Of a stretch of 64,000 nucleotides of DNA, positions 8,795 to 16,969 are shown one piece after another. The translations under genes were made by a program, and so were the position numbers. Origin of the DNA: Streptomyces sclerotialus (GTDB taxonomy: Bacteria; Actinomycetota; Actinomycetes; Streptomycetales; Streptomycetaceae); NCBI RefSeq assembly GCF_040907265.1, contig NZ_JBFOHP010000002.1, positions 6,262,001 through 6,326,000 on the forward strand, written 5' to 3'. The notes under the pieces are model-generated. The model did no database searches. It was not told the origin of the DNA and saw only the letters and a program-made list of their open reading frames with translations. The number at the start of each line of letters is the position of its first letter. Within the stretch, counting starts at the first letter, position 1.

Positions 8795-9544
8795 ATGGCA
8801 GATTCCGTGGAACCCGTACGCAGCACGCATCCCGTACGCCTCGACGACCTGATCGAGGCCATCAAGAAGGTGCACACCGACGCCCTCGACCAGCTGACCG
8901 ACGCGGTCCTCGCCGCCGACCACCTCGGTGACGTGGCCGACCACCTGATCGGCCACTTCGTGGACCAGGCGCGGCGCTCGGGCGCCTCCTGGACGGAGAT
9001 CGGCAAGAGCATGGGCGTCACCAAGCAGGCGGCCCAGAAGCGCTTCGTCCCGAAGGGTCCCGCGACCTCGGACCTCGACCCGAACGAGGGTTTCGGCCGC
9101 TACACCCCGCGCGCCCGCAACGTGATCGTCAGCGCCCAGAACGAGACCAGGGCGGCCGGGCACGCCGAGATCACGACCGGGCACCTGACGCTCGGCCTCC
9201 TCGCCGAACCGGAGGGGCTCGCCGTGCGCGCCCTGATCGCCCAGGACGTCACGCCCGAGGCCGTGCGGGAGGCGGTCACCGCCGCGCTGCCGCCGGCCGC
9301 CGAGGGCACGCTGCCCGCCCTCATCCCGTTCGACGCCGCGGCGAAGAAGGCCCTGGAGCTGACCTTCCGCGAGGCCCTGCGGCTGGGCCACAACTACGTC
9401 GGCACCGAGCACCTGCTGCTCGCCCTGCTGGAACAGGAGGACGGCGACGGCGTCCTGACCCGGCTCGGGGTCACCAAGGAGGCCACCGAGGCGTGGGTCA
9501 CCGAGGCCCTGGAAGCTCTCATGGCGGCCCGCAAGGCCGAGTGA
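8795..9544 (+). CDS. HTH plus Clp N-terminal (ClpR) domain protein, probable autoregulator
   Basis: A 249-residue protein. Residues 1-85 hold a helix-turn-helix-like segment (WTEIGKSMGVTKQAAQKRF) of the kind found in actinobacterial Clp-N regulators. The rest is a Clp repeat domain: an RARNVIVSAQNE segment, ITTGHLTLGLLAEPEGLA, and a second repeat with NYVGTEHLLLALLEQEDG, as in the substrate-recruiting N domain of ClpA/ClpC. There is no AAA ATPase module, so it cannot unfold proteins itself. It may recruit regulators to ClpC, or sense unfolded protein and repress transcription. No Shine-Dalgarno site is present, and the promoter geometry predicts a leaderless mRNA under the two tandem operators. 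Confidence 0.8.
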   Translation: MADSVEPVRSTHPVRLDDLIEAIKKVHTDALDQLTDAVLAADHLGDVADHLIGHFVDQARRSGASWTEIGKSMGVTKQAAQKRFVPKGPATSDLDPNEGFGRYTPRARNVIVSAQNETRAAGHAEITTGHLTLGLLAEPEGLAVRALIAQDVTPEAVREAVTAALPPAAEGTLPALIPFDAAAKKALELTFREALRLGHNYVGTEHLLLALLEQEDGDGVLTRLGVTKEATEAWVTEALEALMAARKAE

Positions 9545-9605
9545 CGGGCCGTCAGCGTCGCGGCGGTGCGCGCCCGCCAGGACCGGTGCGCTGTAGGCTG
9601 CGCCG

Positions 9606-10115
9606 ATGCCGATACTCAGACGGTCCGGGACCCGGCGCTCCGCCCGGGTCCTGCTCATCGACGGCGACGGCCGGACACTCCTCTTCCGGTCGCCGCTGGT
9701 CCCCGGGGAGCCCGCGGCCGGGTACTGCTGGATCACGCCCGGCGGGGGAGTGCACCGCTGGGAACGAACCGCGCGGGCCGCGGCGCGTGAACTCGCCGAG
9801 GAGACCGGCCTGTCGGTGCCGCACACGGCGCTGACCGGACCGGTCGCCCGCACCTCCGGACACGCCGACCTGGGCTGGCGCGCCGGGATGTTCGAGGACG
9901 TCTTCTACGTGTACCGGGTCGCCCGGCACGACGTGGACACCGGCGGCTTCGAGGCCCATGAACGGGCGACGATCGTGGACCACCGGTGGTGGACGGCCGA
10001 GGAGCTGGCGGCGCCCGAGGAGGCGGTCCACCCGTACGGCCTCGCGGGCCTCCTCACGGACATCCTGGCGGGCCGGCTGCCCGCGGAGCCGGTACGGCTG
10101 CCCTGGCACCACTGA
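9606..10115 (+). CDS. Nudix hydrolase
   Basis: A 169-residue Nudix protein. The signature Gx5Ex7REUxEExGU is complete around residues 46-68 (GGGVHRW..., then RELAEETGL), so it is probably an active nucleoside-diphosphate-X hydrolase; the substrate is unknown. A TAGGCT box lies 6 nt before the ATG and there is no ribosome site, indicating a leaderless transcript. A shared bidirectional hairpin separates it from the convergent fadB-like gene. Its last 19 bp around the stop codon are repeated almost exactly (18/19) 59 bp downstream, inside that hairpin. Confidence 0.88.
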   Translation: MPILRRSGTRRSARVLLIDGDGRTLLFRSPLVPGEPAAGYCWITPGGGVHRWERTARAAARELAEETGLSVPHTALTGPVARTSGHADLGWRAGMFEDVFYVYRVARHDVDTGGFEAHERATIVDHRWWTAEELAAPEEAVHPYGLAGLLTDILAGRLPAEPVRLPWHH

Positions 10116-10155
10116 GCGGCGACGTCGCGCACAGAGTCGCACCCGCACATACGGA

Positions 10156-10193
10156 ACTGCCCCGGCACCACTGAGGGATGGTGCCGGGGCAGT
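10156..10193. terminator. Bidirectional terminator between Nudix and fadB-like genes
   Basis: A perfect 15-bp stem (10156-10170 with 10179-10193) and an 8-nt loop lie between the two convergent genes. Confidence 0.9.
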
Positions 10194-10226
10194 GACCCGT
10201 GGGGGGCGTACGCCCGCTCCGCGGAC

Positions 10227-12356
10227 CTACGCGGGGACGCTCGCGACGCCCGGGGCGAGGAACTTCTTGCCGTTGACCCGCTCGGAGACGCCCTCACGGT
10301 CCAGGTACGGCGTGATGCCGCCCAGGTGGAAGGGCCAGCCGGCGCCGGTGATCAGGCACAGGTCGATGTCCTGCGCCTCGGCGACGACACCCTCGTCCAG
10401 CATCAGGCCGATCTCCTGCGCGACGGCGTCCAGGACGCGGTCGCGGACCTGCTGCTCGGTGAGGACCGTGTCGCCCTGCTGGAGGAGCGCCGCGACCTCC
10501 GGGTCCAGCTGGGGCGCGCCCGAGTCGTACACGTAGAAGCCGCGCTTGCCGGCGTCCACGACGGCCTTGAGGTTCGGCGAGACCGTGAAGCGCTCCGGGA
10601 ACGCGCGGTTCAGGGTCTCCGAGACGTGCAGGCCGATGGCCGGGCCGACCAGCTCCAGCAGCACCAGCGGCGACATCGGGAGACCGAGCGGCTCGATCGC
10701 CTTCTCGGCGGTGGCCACCGGGGTGCCCTCGTCGATGACGTTCTGGATCTCGCCCATGAAGCGGGTGAGGATGCGGTTCACGACGAAGGCGGGCGCGTCC
10801 TTGCAGAGGACGGCCGTCTTCTTCAGCGACTTGGCGACCGAGAAGGCCGTCGCCAGCGACGCGTCGTCCGTCTTCTCACCGCGGACGATCTCCAGCAGCG
10901 GCAGGATCGCGACCGGGTTGAAGAAGTGGAAGCCCACGACCCGCTCGGGGTGCTTCAGCTTCGACGCCATCTCCGAGACGGAGAGGGAGGAGGTGTTGGT
11001 GGCGAGGATGGCGTGCGCCGGGGCGACCGCCTCGACCTCGGCGAACACCTGCTGCTTGACGCTCATCTCCTCGAACACGGCCTCGATGACGAAGTCCGCG
11101 TCCGCGAAGCCGTCCGCCTTGTCCAGGACGCCGGAGACCAGGCCCTTGAGGCGGTTCGCCTTGTCCTGGTTGACGCGGCCCTTGAGCAGCAGCTTGTCGA
11201 TCTCGTCGTGGACGTACTTCACGCCCTTGTCGATGCGCTCCTGGTCGATGTCGGTCAGGACGACCGGCACCTCCAGGCGGCGGGCGAAGAGGAGCGCCAG
11301 CTGGGAGGCCATCAGACCGGCGCCGACCACGCCGACCTTGGTGACCGGGCGGGCCAGGTTCTTGTCCGGGGCGCCGGCCGGGCGCTTGGCGCGCTTCTGC
11401 ACCAGGTTGAACGAGTAGATGCCGCTGCGCAGCTCGCCGCCCATGATCAGGTCCGCGAGGGCCTGGTCCTCGGCGTCGAAGCCCTGGCGCAGGTCGCCGT
11501 TCTTGGCCTTGGCGATGATGTCCAGCGCGCGGTAGGCGGCCGGGGCCGCACCGTGCACCTTGCCGTCGGCGATGGCCTTGCCGCGCGCCACGGCCTGGTC
11601 CCAGGCGTCGCCGCGGTCCAGCTCGGGACGGACGACCTCGACGTCGCCCTTGAGGACGGAGGCGGTCCACAGCAGCGACTGCTCCAGGAAGTCGGCGCCC
11701 TCGAAGATCGCGTCGGCGATCCCCAGGTCGTAGACCTGCTGGCCCTTGAGCTGCTTGTTCTGGTTGAGCGAGTTCTCGATGATCACTGAGACCGCGCGGT
11801 CGGCGCCGATGAGGTTCGGCAGCAGCACGCAGCCGCCCCAGCCGGGCACCAGGCCGAGGAAGACCTCGGGCAGCGAGAAGGCGGGCAGCGCCTTGGAGAC
11901 GGTGCGGTACGAGCAGTGCAGGCCGACCTCGACGCCGCCGCCCATGGCCGCGCCGTTGTAGTACGCGAAGGTCGGCACGGCGAGCGCGGACAGCCGCTTG
12001 AAGACGTCGTGGCCGCCCTTGCCGATGGCGAGCGCGTCCTCGTGCTTCTTCAGCAGCTCGACGCCCTTGAGGTCGGCGCCGACGGCGAAGATGAACGGCT
12101 TGCCGGTGATGCCCACACCGACGATGTCACCGTCCGCGGCCTCCTTCTCGACCTGGTCGATCGCCACGTTGAGGTTGGCGAGCGACTGCGGCCCGAAGGT
12201 GGTCGGCTTGGTGTGGTCCAGGCCGTTGTCCAGCGTGATGAGCGCGAACCGGCCGGCGCCCAGCGGGAGGTCGAAGTGGCGCACGTGCGCCTGGGTCACG
12301 ACCTCGTCGGGGAAGAGCTCGGCCGCGCCCTTCAGAAGCTCTGCGGTGGTAGTCAC
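10227..12356 (-). CDS. fadB: Fatty-acid oxidation complex alpha subunit (enoyl-CoA hydratase / 3-hydroxyacyl-CoA dehydrogenase)
   Basis: A 709-residue bifunctional beta-oxidation enzyme. The N-terminal third is a crotonase fold (GADLKGVELL oxyanion-hole region, then NGAAMGGGVEVGLHC). The middle is a Rossmann NAD domain (KVGVVGAGLMASQLA), followed by the 3HCDH C-terminal domains (HFFNPVAILPLLEIVRG, APAFVVNRILTRF). The chosen GTG start (VTTTAEL) overlaps the thiolase TGA by 4 nt (GTGA), giving translational coupling; the longer frame upstream lies inside the thiolase gene. Together the pair runs hydration, dehydrogenation and thiolysis of fatty acyl-CoA in the cytoplasm. The S. coelicolor counterpart is remembered as SCO6026. 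Confidence 0.95.
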   Translation of the reverse strand: MTTTAELLKGAAELFPDEVVTQAHVRHFDLPLGAGRFALITLDNGLDHTKPTTFGPQSLANLNVAIDQVEKEAADGDIVGVGITGKPFIFAVGADLKGVELLKKHEDALAIGKGGHDVFKRLSALAVPTFAYYNGAAMGGGVEVGLHCSYRTVSKALPAFSLPEVFLGLVPGWGGCVLLPNLIGADRAVSVIIENSLNQNKQLKGQQVYDLGIADAIFEGADFLEQSLLWTASVLKGDVEVVRPELDRGDAWDQAVARGKAIADGKVHGAAPAAYRALDIIAKAKNGDLRQGFDAEDQALADLIMGGELRSGIYSFNLVQKRAKRPAGAPDKNLARPVTKVGVVGAGLMASQLALLFARRLEVPVVLTDIDQERIDKGVKYVHDEIDKLLLKGRVNQDKANRLKGLVSGVLDKADGFADADFVIEAVFEEMSVKQQVFAEVEAVAPAHAILATNTSSLSVSEMASKLKHPERVVGFHFFNPVAILPLLEIVRGEKTDDASLATAFSVAKSLKKTAVLCKDAPAFVVNRILTRFMGEIQNVIDEGTPVATAEKAIEPLGLPMSPLVLLELVGPAIGLHVSETLNRAFPERFTVSPNLKAVVDAGKRGFYVYDSGAPQLDPEVAALLQQGDTVLTEQQVRDRVLDAVAQEIGLMLDEGVVAEAQDIDLCLITGAGWPFHLGGITPYLDREGVSERVNGKKFLAPGVASVPA

Positions 12357-13570
12357 TTGTTCCCCTCGAAGTGCGGGTTCTCCCAGATCACGGTGCCGCC
12401 CATGCCGAAGCCGACGCACATGGTGGTGATGCCGTAGCGGACGTGCGGCTGCTCCTCGAACTGCCGCGCCAGCTGCGTCATCAGACGCACGCCGGAGGAG
12501 GCCAGCGGGTGGCCGAACGCGATCGCGCCGCCGTACTGGTTGACGCGCGGGTCGTCGTCGGCGATGCCGTAGTGGTCCAGCAGCGACAGCACCTGGACGG
12601 CGAACGCCTCGTTGATCTCGAAGAGGCCGATGTCGTCGATCGTCAGGCCGGCCTTGGCCAGCGCCTTCTCGGTGGCCGGGACCGGGCCGATGCCCATGAC
12701 CTCCGGCTCCACACCGGCGAACGCGTAGTCCACGAGGCGCATCTTGACCGGCAGGCCCAGCTCGCGCGCCACGTCCTCGGCGGCGATCAGCGAGGCGGTG
12801 GCGCCGTCGTTCAGACCGGCCGCGTTACCGGCCGTCACCCGGCCGTGCGCGCGGAACGGGGTCTTGAGGCCCGCGAGGTTCTCCAGCGTGGTGCCCGGCC
12901 GCATCGGCTCGTCGGCGGTGGCCAGACCCCAGCCGGTCTCGCCCGCCTCCTCGTTGGTCCGGCGCACGGAGATCGGCACCAGGTCGGCCTGGATCTTCCC
13001 GTCCGCGTACGCCTTGGCCGCCTTCTCCTGGCTGCGCACGGCGTACTCGTCGGCGCGCTGCTTGGTGAGGTGCGGCAGCCGGTCGTGCAGGTTCTCGGCG
13101 GTCATCCCCATGAACAGGGCGGACTGGTCGACGAGCTTCTCACTCACGAACCGCGGGTTCGGGTCGACGCCCTCGCCCATGGGGTGCCGGCCCATGTGCT
13201 CGACGCCGCCGGCCACGGCGATGTCGTACGCGCCGAAGGAGACGCCGCCCGCGACGGACGTCACGGCGGTCATCGCACCCGCACACATCCGGTCGATCGA
13301 GAAACCGGGTACGGACTGCGGCAGACCGGCCAGAATTCCGGCGGTCCGGCCCAGGGTCAGGCCCTGGTCACCGATCTGCGTCGTCGCGGCGAGCGCGACC
13401 TCGTCGATACGGGCCGGGTCCAGGTCCGGGTTGCGGCGCAGCAGCTCCCGGATGCACTTGACGACCAGGTCGTCGGCGCGGGTCTCGTGGTAGATGCCCT
13501 TCGGGCCCGCCTTGCCGAACGGGGTGCGGACGCCGTCGACGAAGACGACGTCCCTAGCGGTACGAGGCAC
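12353..13570 (-). CDS. fadA: Acetyl-CoA acyltransferase (beta-oxidation thiolase)
   Basis: A 405-residue thiolase. The first catalytic Cys is in the segment SIDRMCAGAMTAV, the GHPLASSGVR motif carries the catalytic His, and the second Cys is in TMCVGFGMGG. The GTG start is preceded by GGAGGAG at about 8 nt; the ATG further upstream has no site. It is the first gene of a two-gene operon with the fadB-like gene. About 240 bp upstream, shared with the leaderless PepSY gene, should hold the promoter; a TAGCAT -10-like box on this strand lies near 13632. Confidence 0.95.
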   Translation of the reverse strand: MPRTARDVVFVDGVRTPFGKAGPKGIYHETRADDLVVKCIRELLRRNPDLDPARIDEVALAATTQIGDQGLTLGRTAGILAGLPQSVPGFSIDRMCAGAMTAVTSVAGGVSFGAYDIAVAGGVEHMGRHPMGEGVDPNPRFVSEKLVDQSALFMGMTAENLHDRLPHLTKQRADEYAVRSQEKAAKAYADGKIQADLVPISVRRTNEEAGETGWGLATADEPMRPGTTLENLAGLKTPFRAHGRVTAGNAAGLNDGATASLIAAEDVARELGLPVKMRLVDYAFAGVEPEVMGIGPVPATEKALAKAGLTIDDIGLFEINEAFAVQVLSLLDHYGIADDDPRVNQYGGAIAFGHPLASSGVRLMTQLARQFEEQPHVRYGITTMCVGFGMGGTVIWENPHFEGNK

Positions 13571-13809
13571 GTTGGCTCTCCTCCAGGTGCGGGGTGGCAC
13601 TGCTGCGGGGCACGCTCATGGCGTGCTGCCCACCGTCATGCTACTTGCGGGTAACCAGCCTGCCCAGCCCCCTCGGCCGGAGCGGCGAACGTCACATTCA
13701 AGGGGTGTTGCTCCGGGGATGTCATGAGGCTTCACGCGTTCCGGGTGGCTTCGGCCGGTCTTCGCTGCGTCGCGGACGTACAGGGACGTACCGGCCCTAC
13801 TCTGCCCCC

Positions 13810-14514
13810 ATGGATACGAAGCGAAGCGGAATGCTCGCGCACAGGAACCGTACGGCGGGGCTCCGCGCGGCCGGCGTGGTGTGTGCCGTCGCCGTGGCGG
13901 GCGCGCTGATCACCGGGTGCGGCGACGACAAGAGCAGCGGCGGTGGCGGCTCTTCGTCCCCGTCGCCGTCCGGCGGCGGCAAGTCCGCGGCCGCCACCGC
14001 CTCTCCCGGCGCGACCGGCAAGCTCACCGAGGACCAGACCGAGCGCAAGGCCCTCATCCCCAAGGCCAAGATCACCTACGACAAGGCGCTGTCGGCCGCC
14101 ACCGGCGCCGTGTCCGGCTCCAAGCCCGTCAAGGCGGAACTGAAGCGTGACTCCGGCAACAAGCCGGTCTGGGAGACCGAGGTCGCCACGACCGACGGCA
14201 CCAAGAGCATGGTCAGCGTCGACGCGGTCTCCGGGAAGGCGGCCAAGCCCCGGACCGACAGCGACGAGGACAGCGACGACAAGAAGAAGCTCGCCGGCTG
14301 GCTCAAGAAGGCCACGGTCACCGCCCAGGAGGCGGCCAAGGTGGCCACGGACAAGAAGAAGGGCACGGTCAGCTCGATCGAGCTGGACGACAACGACCAG
14401 GGCAAGGAGATCTGGTCCGTCGACGTCGTCACCACCGACGACTGGAACAAGACGACGTACGACATCGACGCGGCCGACAAGAAGGTGCTCCGCACCCACG
14501 TCGACACGGACTGA
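13810..14514 (+). CDS. PepSY-domain lipoprotein
   Basis: A 234-residue secreted lipoprotein. A signal peptide with positive N terminus and hydrophobic core ends in the lipobox LITGC, followed by a low-complexity Gly/Ser spacer. Two PepSY repeats follow: KAKITYDKALSAA... with WETEVATTDGTKSMVSVDAVSGK, and TAQEAAKVATDKKKGT... with IWSVDVVTTDDWNKTTYDIDA. PepSY domains are proposed to inhibit extracellular peptidases. A TACTCT box 6 nt before the ATG and no ribosome site suggest a leaderless mRNA. It converges on the RNase D-like gene through a paired-hairpin terminator. Confidence 0.85.
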   Translation: MDTKRSGMLAHRNRTAGLRAAGVVCAVAVAGALITGCGDDKSSGGGGSSSPSPSGGGKSAAATASPGATGKLTEDQTERKALIPKAKITYDKALSAATGAVSGSKPVKAELKRDSGNKPVWETEVATTDGTKSMVSVDAVSGKAAKPRTDSDEDSDDKKKLAGWLKKATVTAQEAAKVATDKKKGTVSSIELDDNDQGKEIWSVDVVTTDDWNKTTYDIDAADKKVLRTHVDTD

Positions 14515-14521
14515 GCAGAAG

Positions 14522-14578
14522 CCGGCCCGTGGGGGCGAAAACGCCGGACGGGCCGGTGCACCACCAGCCCGTCCGGCG
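14522..14578. terminator. Two mutually exclusive hairpins between convergent genes
   Basis: Hairpin 1 pairs 14522-14529 with 14549-14556 and nests a GGCG-AAAA-CGCC stem. Hairpin 2 pairs the 12-bp 14542-14553 with 14567-14578. The two share 14542-14556, so only one can form per transcript. Each serves one strand, giving bidirectional termination. Confidence 0.8.
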
Positions 14579-14614
14579 AATTCGGCCGATCGAGGACAAG
14601 ACGTCCGGCAGGCG

Positions 14615-15889
14615 TCAGCCCGCGGACGAGGTACTCAGCGCCTCCACCAGCAGCGGCGTCACCAGCTCGACCTGCCAAGGCCGAGCACCGTACCCGGCCA
14701 GCGCCTCGGAGACCGCCGCCGAGGTCGGCTCCGGCGGCTCCCAGCACACCCTGCGCACCGTGTCCGGCGTGATCAGGTTCTCCTGCGGCAGGTGCAGCTC
14801 CTCGGCGAGCGCGGTCACCGCCGCGCGGGCCGCGGAGAGCCGCGCCGCGGCCGCCGGGTCCTTGTCGGCCCAGGCGCGCGGCGGCGGCGGGCCGTTCAGC
14901 GGCTGGCCCGGCTGCGGCAGCTCGGACTCGGGCAGCGCCCGGGCCCGGTCGACGGCCGCCTGCCACTGCTCCAACTGCCGGCGGCCCATCCGGTGCCCGA
15001 AGCCGGGCAGCGCGGCGAGCGCGTGCGTGTTCGTCGGGACGTTCAGCGCGGCCTCCACGATCGCCGCGTCGCCCAGCACCTTGCCCGGCGAGACGTCCCG
15101 CTTCTGCGCGACCCGGTCGCGGGCCGTCCACAGCTCCCGTACGACTGCCATCTGCCGCCGTCGCCGGACCTTGTGCATTCCGGACGTACGGCGCCAGGGG
15201 TCCTTCCGGGGCGGTGCCGGCGGAGCGGCGGCGATGGCCGCGAACTCCTGCCGGGCCCAGTCCAGCTTCCCCTGCCGGTCCAGCTCCTCCTCCAGCGCGT
15301 CCCGCAGGTCGACCAGCAGCTCCACGTCGAGCGCGGCGTACCGCAGCCAGGGCTCGGGCAGCGGGCGGGTGGACCAGTCCACCGCGGAGTGGCCCTTCTC
15401 CAGCGCGTAGCCGAGGACGTTCTCGACCATGGCGCCGAGGCCGACCCGGGCGAAGCCGGCCAGCCGCCCGGCCAGCTCGGTGTCGAAGAGCGAGGCGGGG
15501 ACCATCCCTATGTCACGCAGACAGGGCAGGTCCTGGGTCGCCGCGTGCAGCACCCACTCGGCGTCGGCGATCGCCTCACCCAGCGTGCTCAGGTCGGGGC
15601 AGGCGACCGGGTCGATCAGGACGCTGCCGGCGCCCTCGCGGCGCAGCTGGACGAGATAGGCGCGCTGGCCGTAGCGGTACCCGGAGGCCCGCTCGGCGTC
15701 GACGGCGACCGGGCCGCTGCCGGCCGCGAAAGCCGCGACGACCTGCGCGAGGTCCTCGTCGGTCGCGGTCACGGGCGGGATGCCCTCGCGGGGTTCGAGA
15801 AGCGGAACCGGCGCCGGCCGGGGGTCTTCCGTTGCGTCCCCGGGGGTTCGCAGTGTCGAGTCTTCTGCGGTCTTTTGGGCGTCGGTCAC
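14615..15889 (-). CDS. rnd: RNase D-like 3'-5' exonuclease with HRDC domain
   Basis: A 424-residue DEDD-family exonuclease. The exo motifs are VAVDAERASG (motif I D/E), HAATQDLPCL (motif II D) and YAALDVELLVDL (motif III, Y-type). An HRDC domain follows (PGKVLGDAAIVEAAL, FGHRMGRRQLEQW), then a second C-terminal helical segment. It probably trims stable RNA 3' ends. The GTG start sits 6 nt after a TACCCT box on the minus strand with no ribosome site, so it looks leaderless; an N-terminal extension of about 35 residues before the exonuclease domain is poorly conserved in character. Confidence 0.88.
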   Translation of the reverse strand: MTDAQKTAEDSTLRTPGDATEDPRPAPVPLLEPREGIPPVTATDEDLAQVVAAFAAGSGPVAVDAERASGYRYGQRAYLVQLRREGAGSVLIDPVACPDLSTLGEAIADAEWVLHAATQDLPCLRDIGMVPASLFDTELAGRLAGFARVGLGAMVENVLGYALEKGHSAVDWSTRPLPEPWLRYAALDVELLVDLRDALEEELDRQGKLDWARQEFAAIAAAPPAPPRKDPWRRTSGMHKVRRRRQMAVVRELWTARDRVAQKRDVSPGKVLGDAAIVEAALNVPTNTHALAALPGFGHRMGRRQLEQWQAAVDRARALPESELPQPGQPLNGPPPPRAWADKDPAAAARLSAARAAVTALAEELHLPQENLITPDTVRRVCWEPPEPTSAAVSEALAGYGARPWQVELVTPLLVEALSTSSAG

Positions 15890-16010
15890 CAGTCAAGGGT
15901 ATCGGTGTATGCACCACGTCCGCCGAGGGAACGTTACCTCGACGGACGCTGCGCCTGTGTAAAGGCTCGATGGACGGGGCGGGCGGGCGGCCGGACGGCC
16001 TCGAAGGACG

Positions 16011-16090
16011 ATCCCGGTGCTCAGCGGACTGTCCCGGTTCTCAGCGGACGGTCCTGGTACTCAGTGGATGATCCCGGTACGCAGTGCGAC
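16011..16090. repeat. Four tandem 20-bp repeats spanning the 3' end of the LuxR-type gene
   Basis: Units 16011-16030, 16031-16050, 16051-16070 and 16071-16090 share the core TCCCGGT-N-CTCAG-GGA with 3-6 differences each. The last 8 codons and stop of the minus-strand regulator lie in the third and fourth units; the other two are post-stop copies. Confidence 0.85.
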
Positions 16091-16723
16091 GGCGACCATG
16101 CCGGCCCGGTCGCCCGTGCCGAGCTTGCGGGCGATGCGGGCGAGGTGGCTCTTGACCGTCAGGGCCGACAGGCCCATGGAGACGCCGATGGCCTTGTTGG
16201 ACTGGCCCTCGGCGACCAGTCTCAGCACCTCCACCTCGCGCCCCGAGAGCTCGCGGTAGCCGCCGGGGTGGCCGGGGGCGCCGGGCGGGCGGCGGTGCAT
16301 GCGGGCCGCGCCGGCGCCGATGGGCGCGGCGCCGGGACGGCCCGGGATGCCGAGGTTGGTGCGGGTGCCGGTGACGACGTAGCCCTTGACGCCGCCGGCG
16401 AGGGCGTTGCGTACCGCGCCGATGTCGTCGGCGGCGGAGAGCGCCAGGCCGTTGGGCCAGCCCGCCGCCCGGGTCTCGGACAGCAGGGTGAGGCCGGAGC
16501 CGTCGGGAAGATGGACGTCGGCCACGCAGATGTCACGCGGGTTGCCGACGCGGGGGCGGGCCTCCGCGATGGACGATGCCTCGATCACGTCGCGTACTCC
16601 GAGTGCCCACAGGTGGCGGGTCACGGTGGAACGGACGCGCGGGTCGGCCACGACGACCATGGCCGTCGGCTTGTTCGGGCGGTAGGCGACCAGGCTCGAA
16701 GGTTGCTCGAGGAGAACAGACAC
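16061..16723 (-). CDS. LuxR-family response-regulator-like protein with atypical receiver
   Basis: A 220-residue protein. The receiver-like domain keeps the phospho-acceptor position (VADVHLPDGSG, D69) and a Lys in GVKGYVVTG. The acidic pocket has only one Asp (VVADPRV, D27) instead of the usual pair, so phosphorylation may be weak or absent. After an unusual Pro/Gly/Arg-rich linker (residues 131-155), the C terminus is a standard LuxR HTH (LSGREVEVLRLVAEGQSNKAIGVSMGLSALTVKSHLARI). No kinase gene is adjacent. It is an orphan regulator, conserved in Streptomyces at this position as far as recalled. Its 3' end is built from a tandem repeat, and an AT-rich palindrome lies upstream. Confidence 0.85.
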   Translation of the reverse strand: MSVLLEQPSSLVAYRPNKPTAMVVVADPRVRSTVTRHLWALGVRDVIEASSIAEARPRVGNPRDICVADVHLPDGSGLTLLSETRAAGWPNGLALSAADDIGAVRNALAGGVKGYVVTGTRTNLGIPGRPGAAPIGAGAARMHRRPPGAPGHPGGYRELSGREVEVLRLVAEGQSNKAIGVSMGLSALTVKSHLARIARKLGTGDRAGMVAVALRTGIIH

Positions 16724-16838
16724 CGGGCCTCCTGGGGAGTGGCGGGGACGGAAGCCGGCTTCAGGGGAGTGAGCCGGAGTGCTCCCGTGTTTGAAGGGTC
16801 ACAGACCTCTTCGGCAGTAATCCGGCCGGACTTTAGAG

Positions 16839-16865
16839 TTTGATCACGATTTAATTGGGATCAAA
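16839..16865. promoter_or_regulatory. AT-rich dyad upstream of the LuxR-type gene
   Basis: TTTGATC and GATCAAA form perfect 7-bp arms around 13 nt, in a conspicuously AT-rich patch about 116 bp upstream of the regulator start. It is a candidate operator or promoter region. Confidence 0.5.
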
Positions 16866-16969
16866 CCGGGCAAATCGGATGGGTGATCGACGGTCGGGGC
16901 AGCACGCGTACGGCCCGGAACCGCCCCGGAGGCGGCGCGAGCCGAGTGGCGCGTGGCGAAGAGACGTGA

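Noticed and set aside
16886..16969. Possible short gene between the LuxR-type and DUF3000 genes
   Set aside because: No ribosome site or leaderless start, and Arg/Pro-rich composition in every frame.
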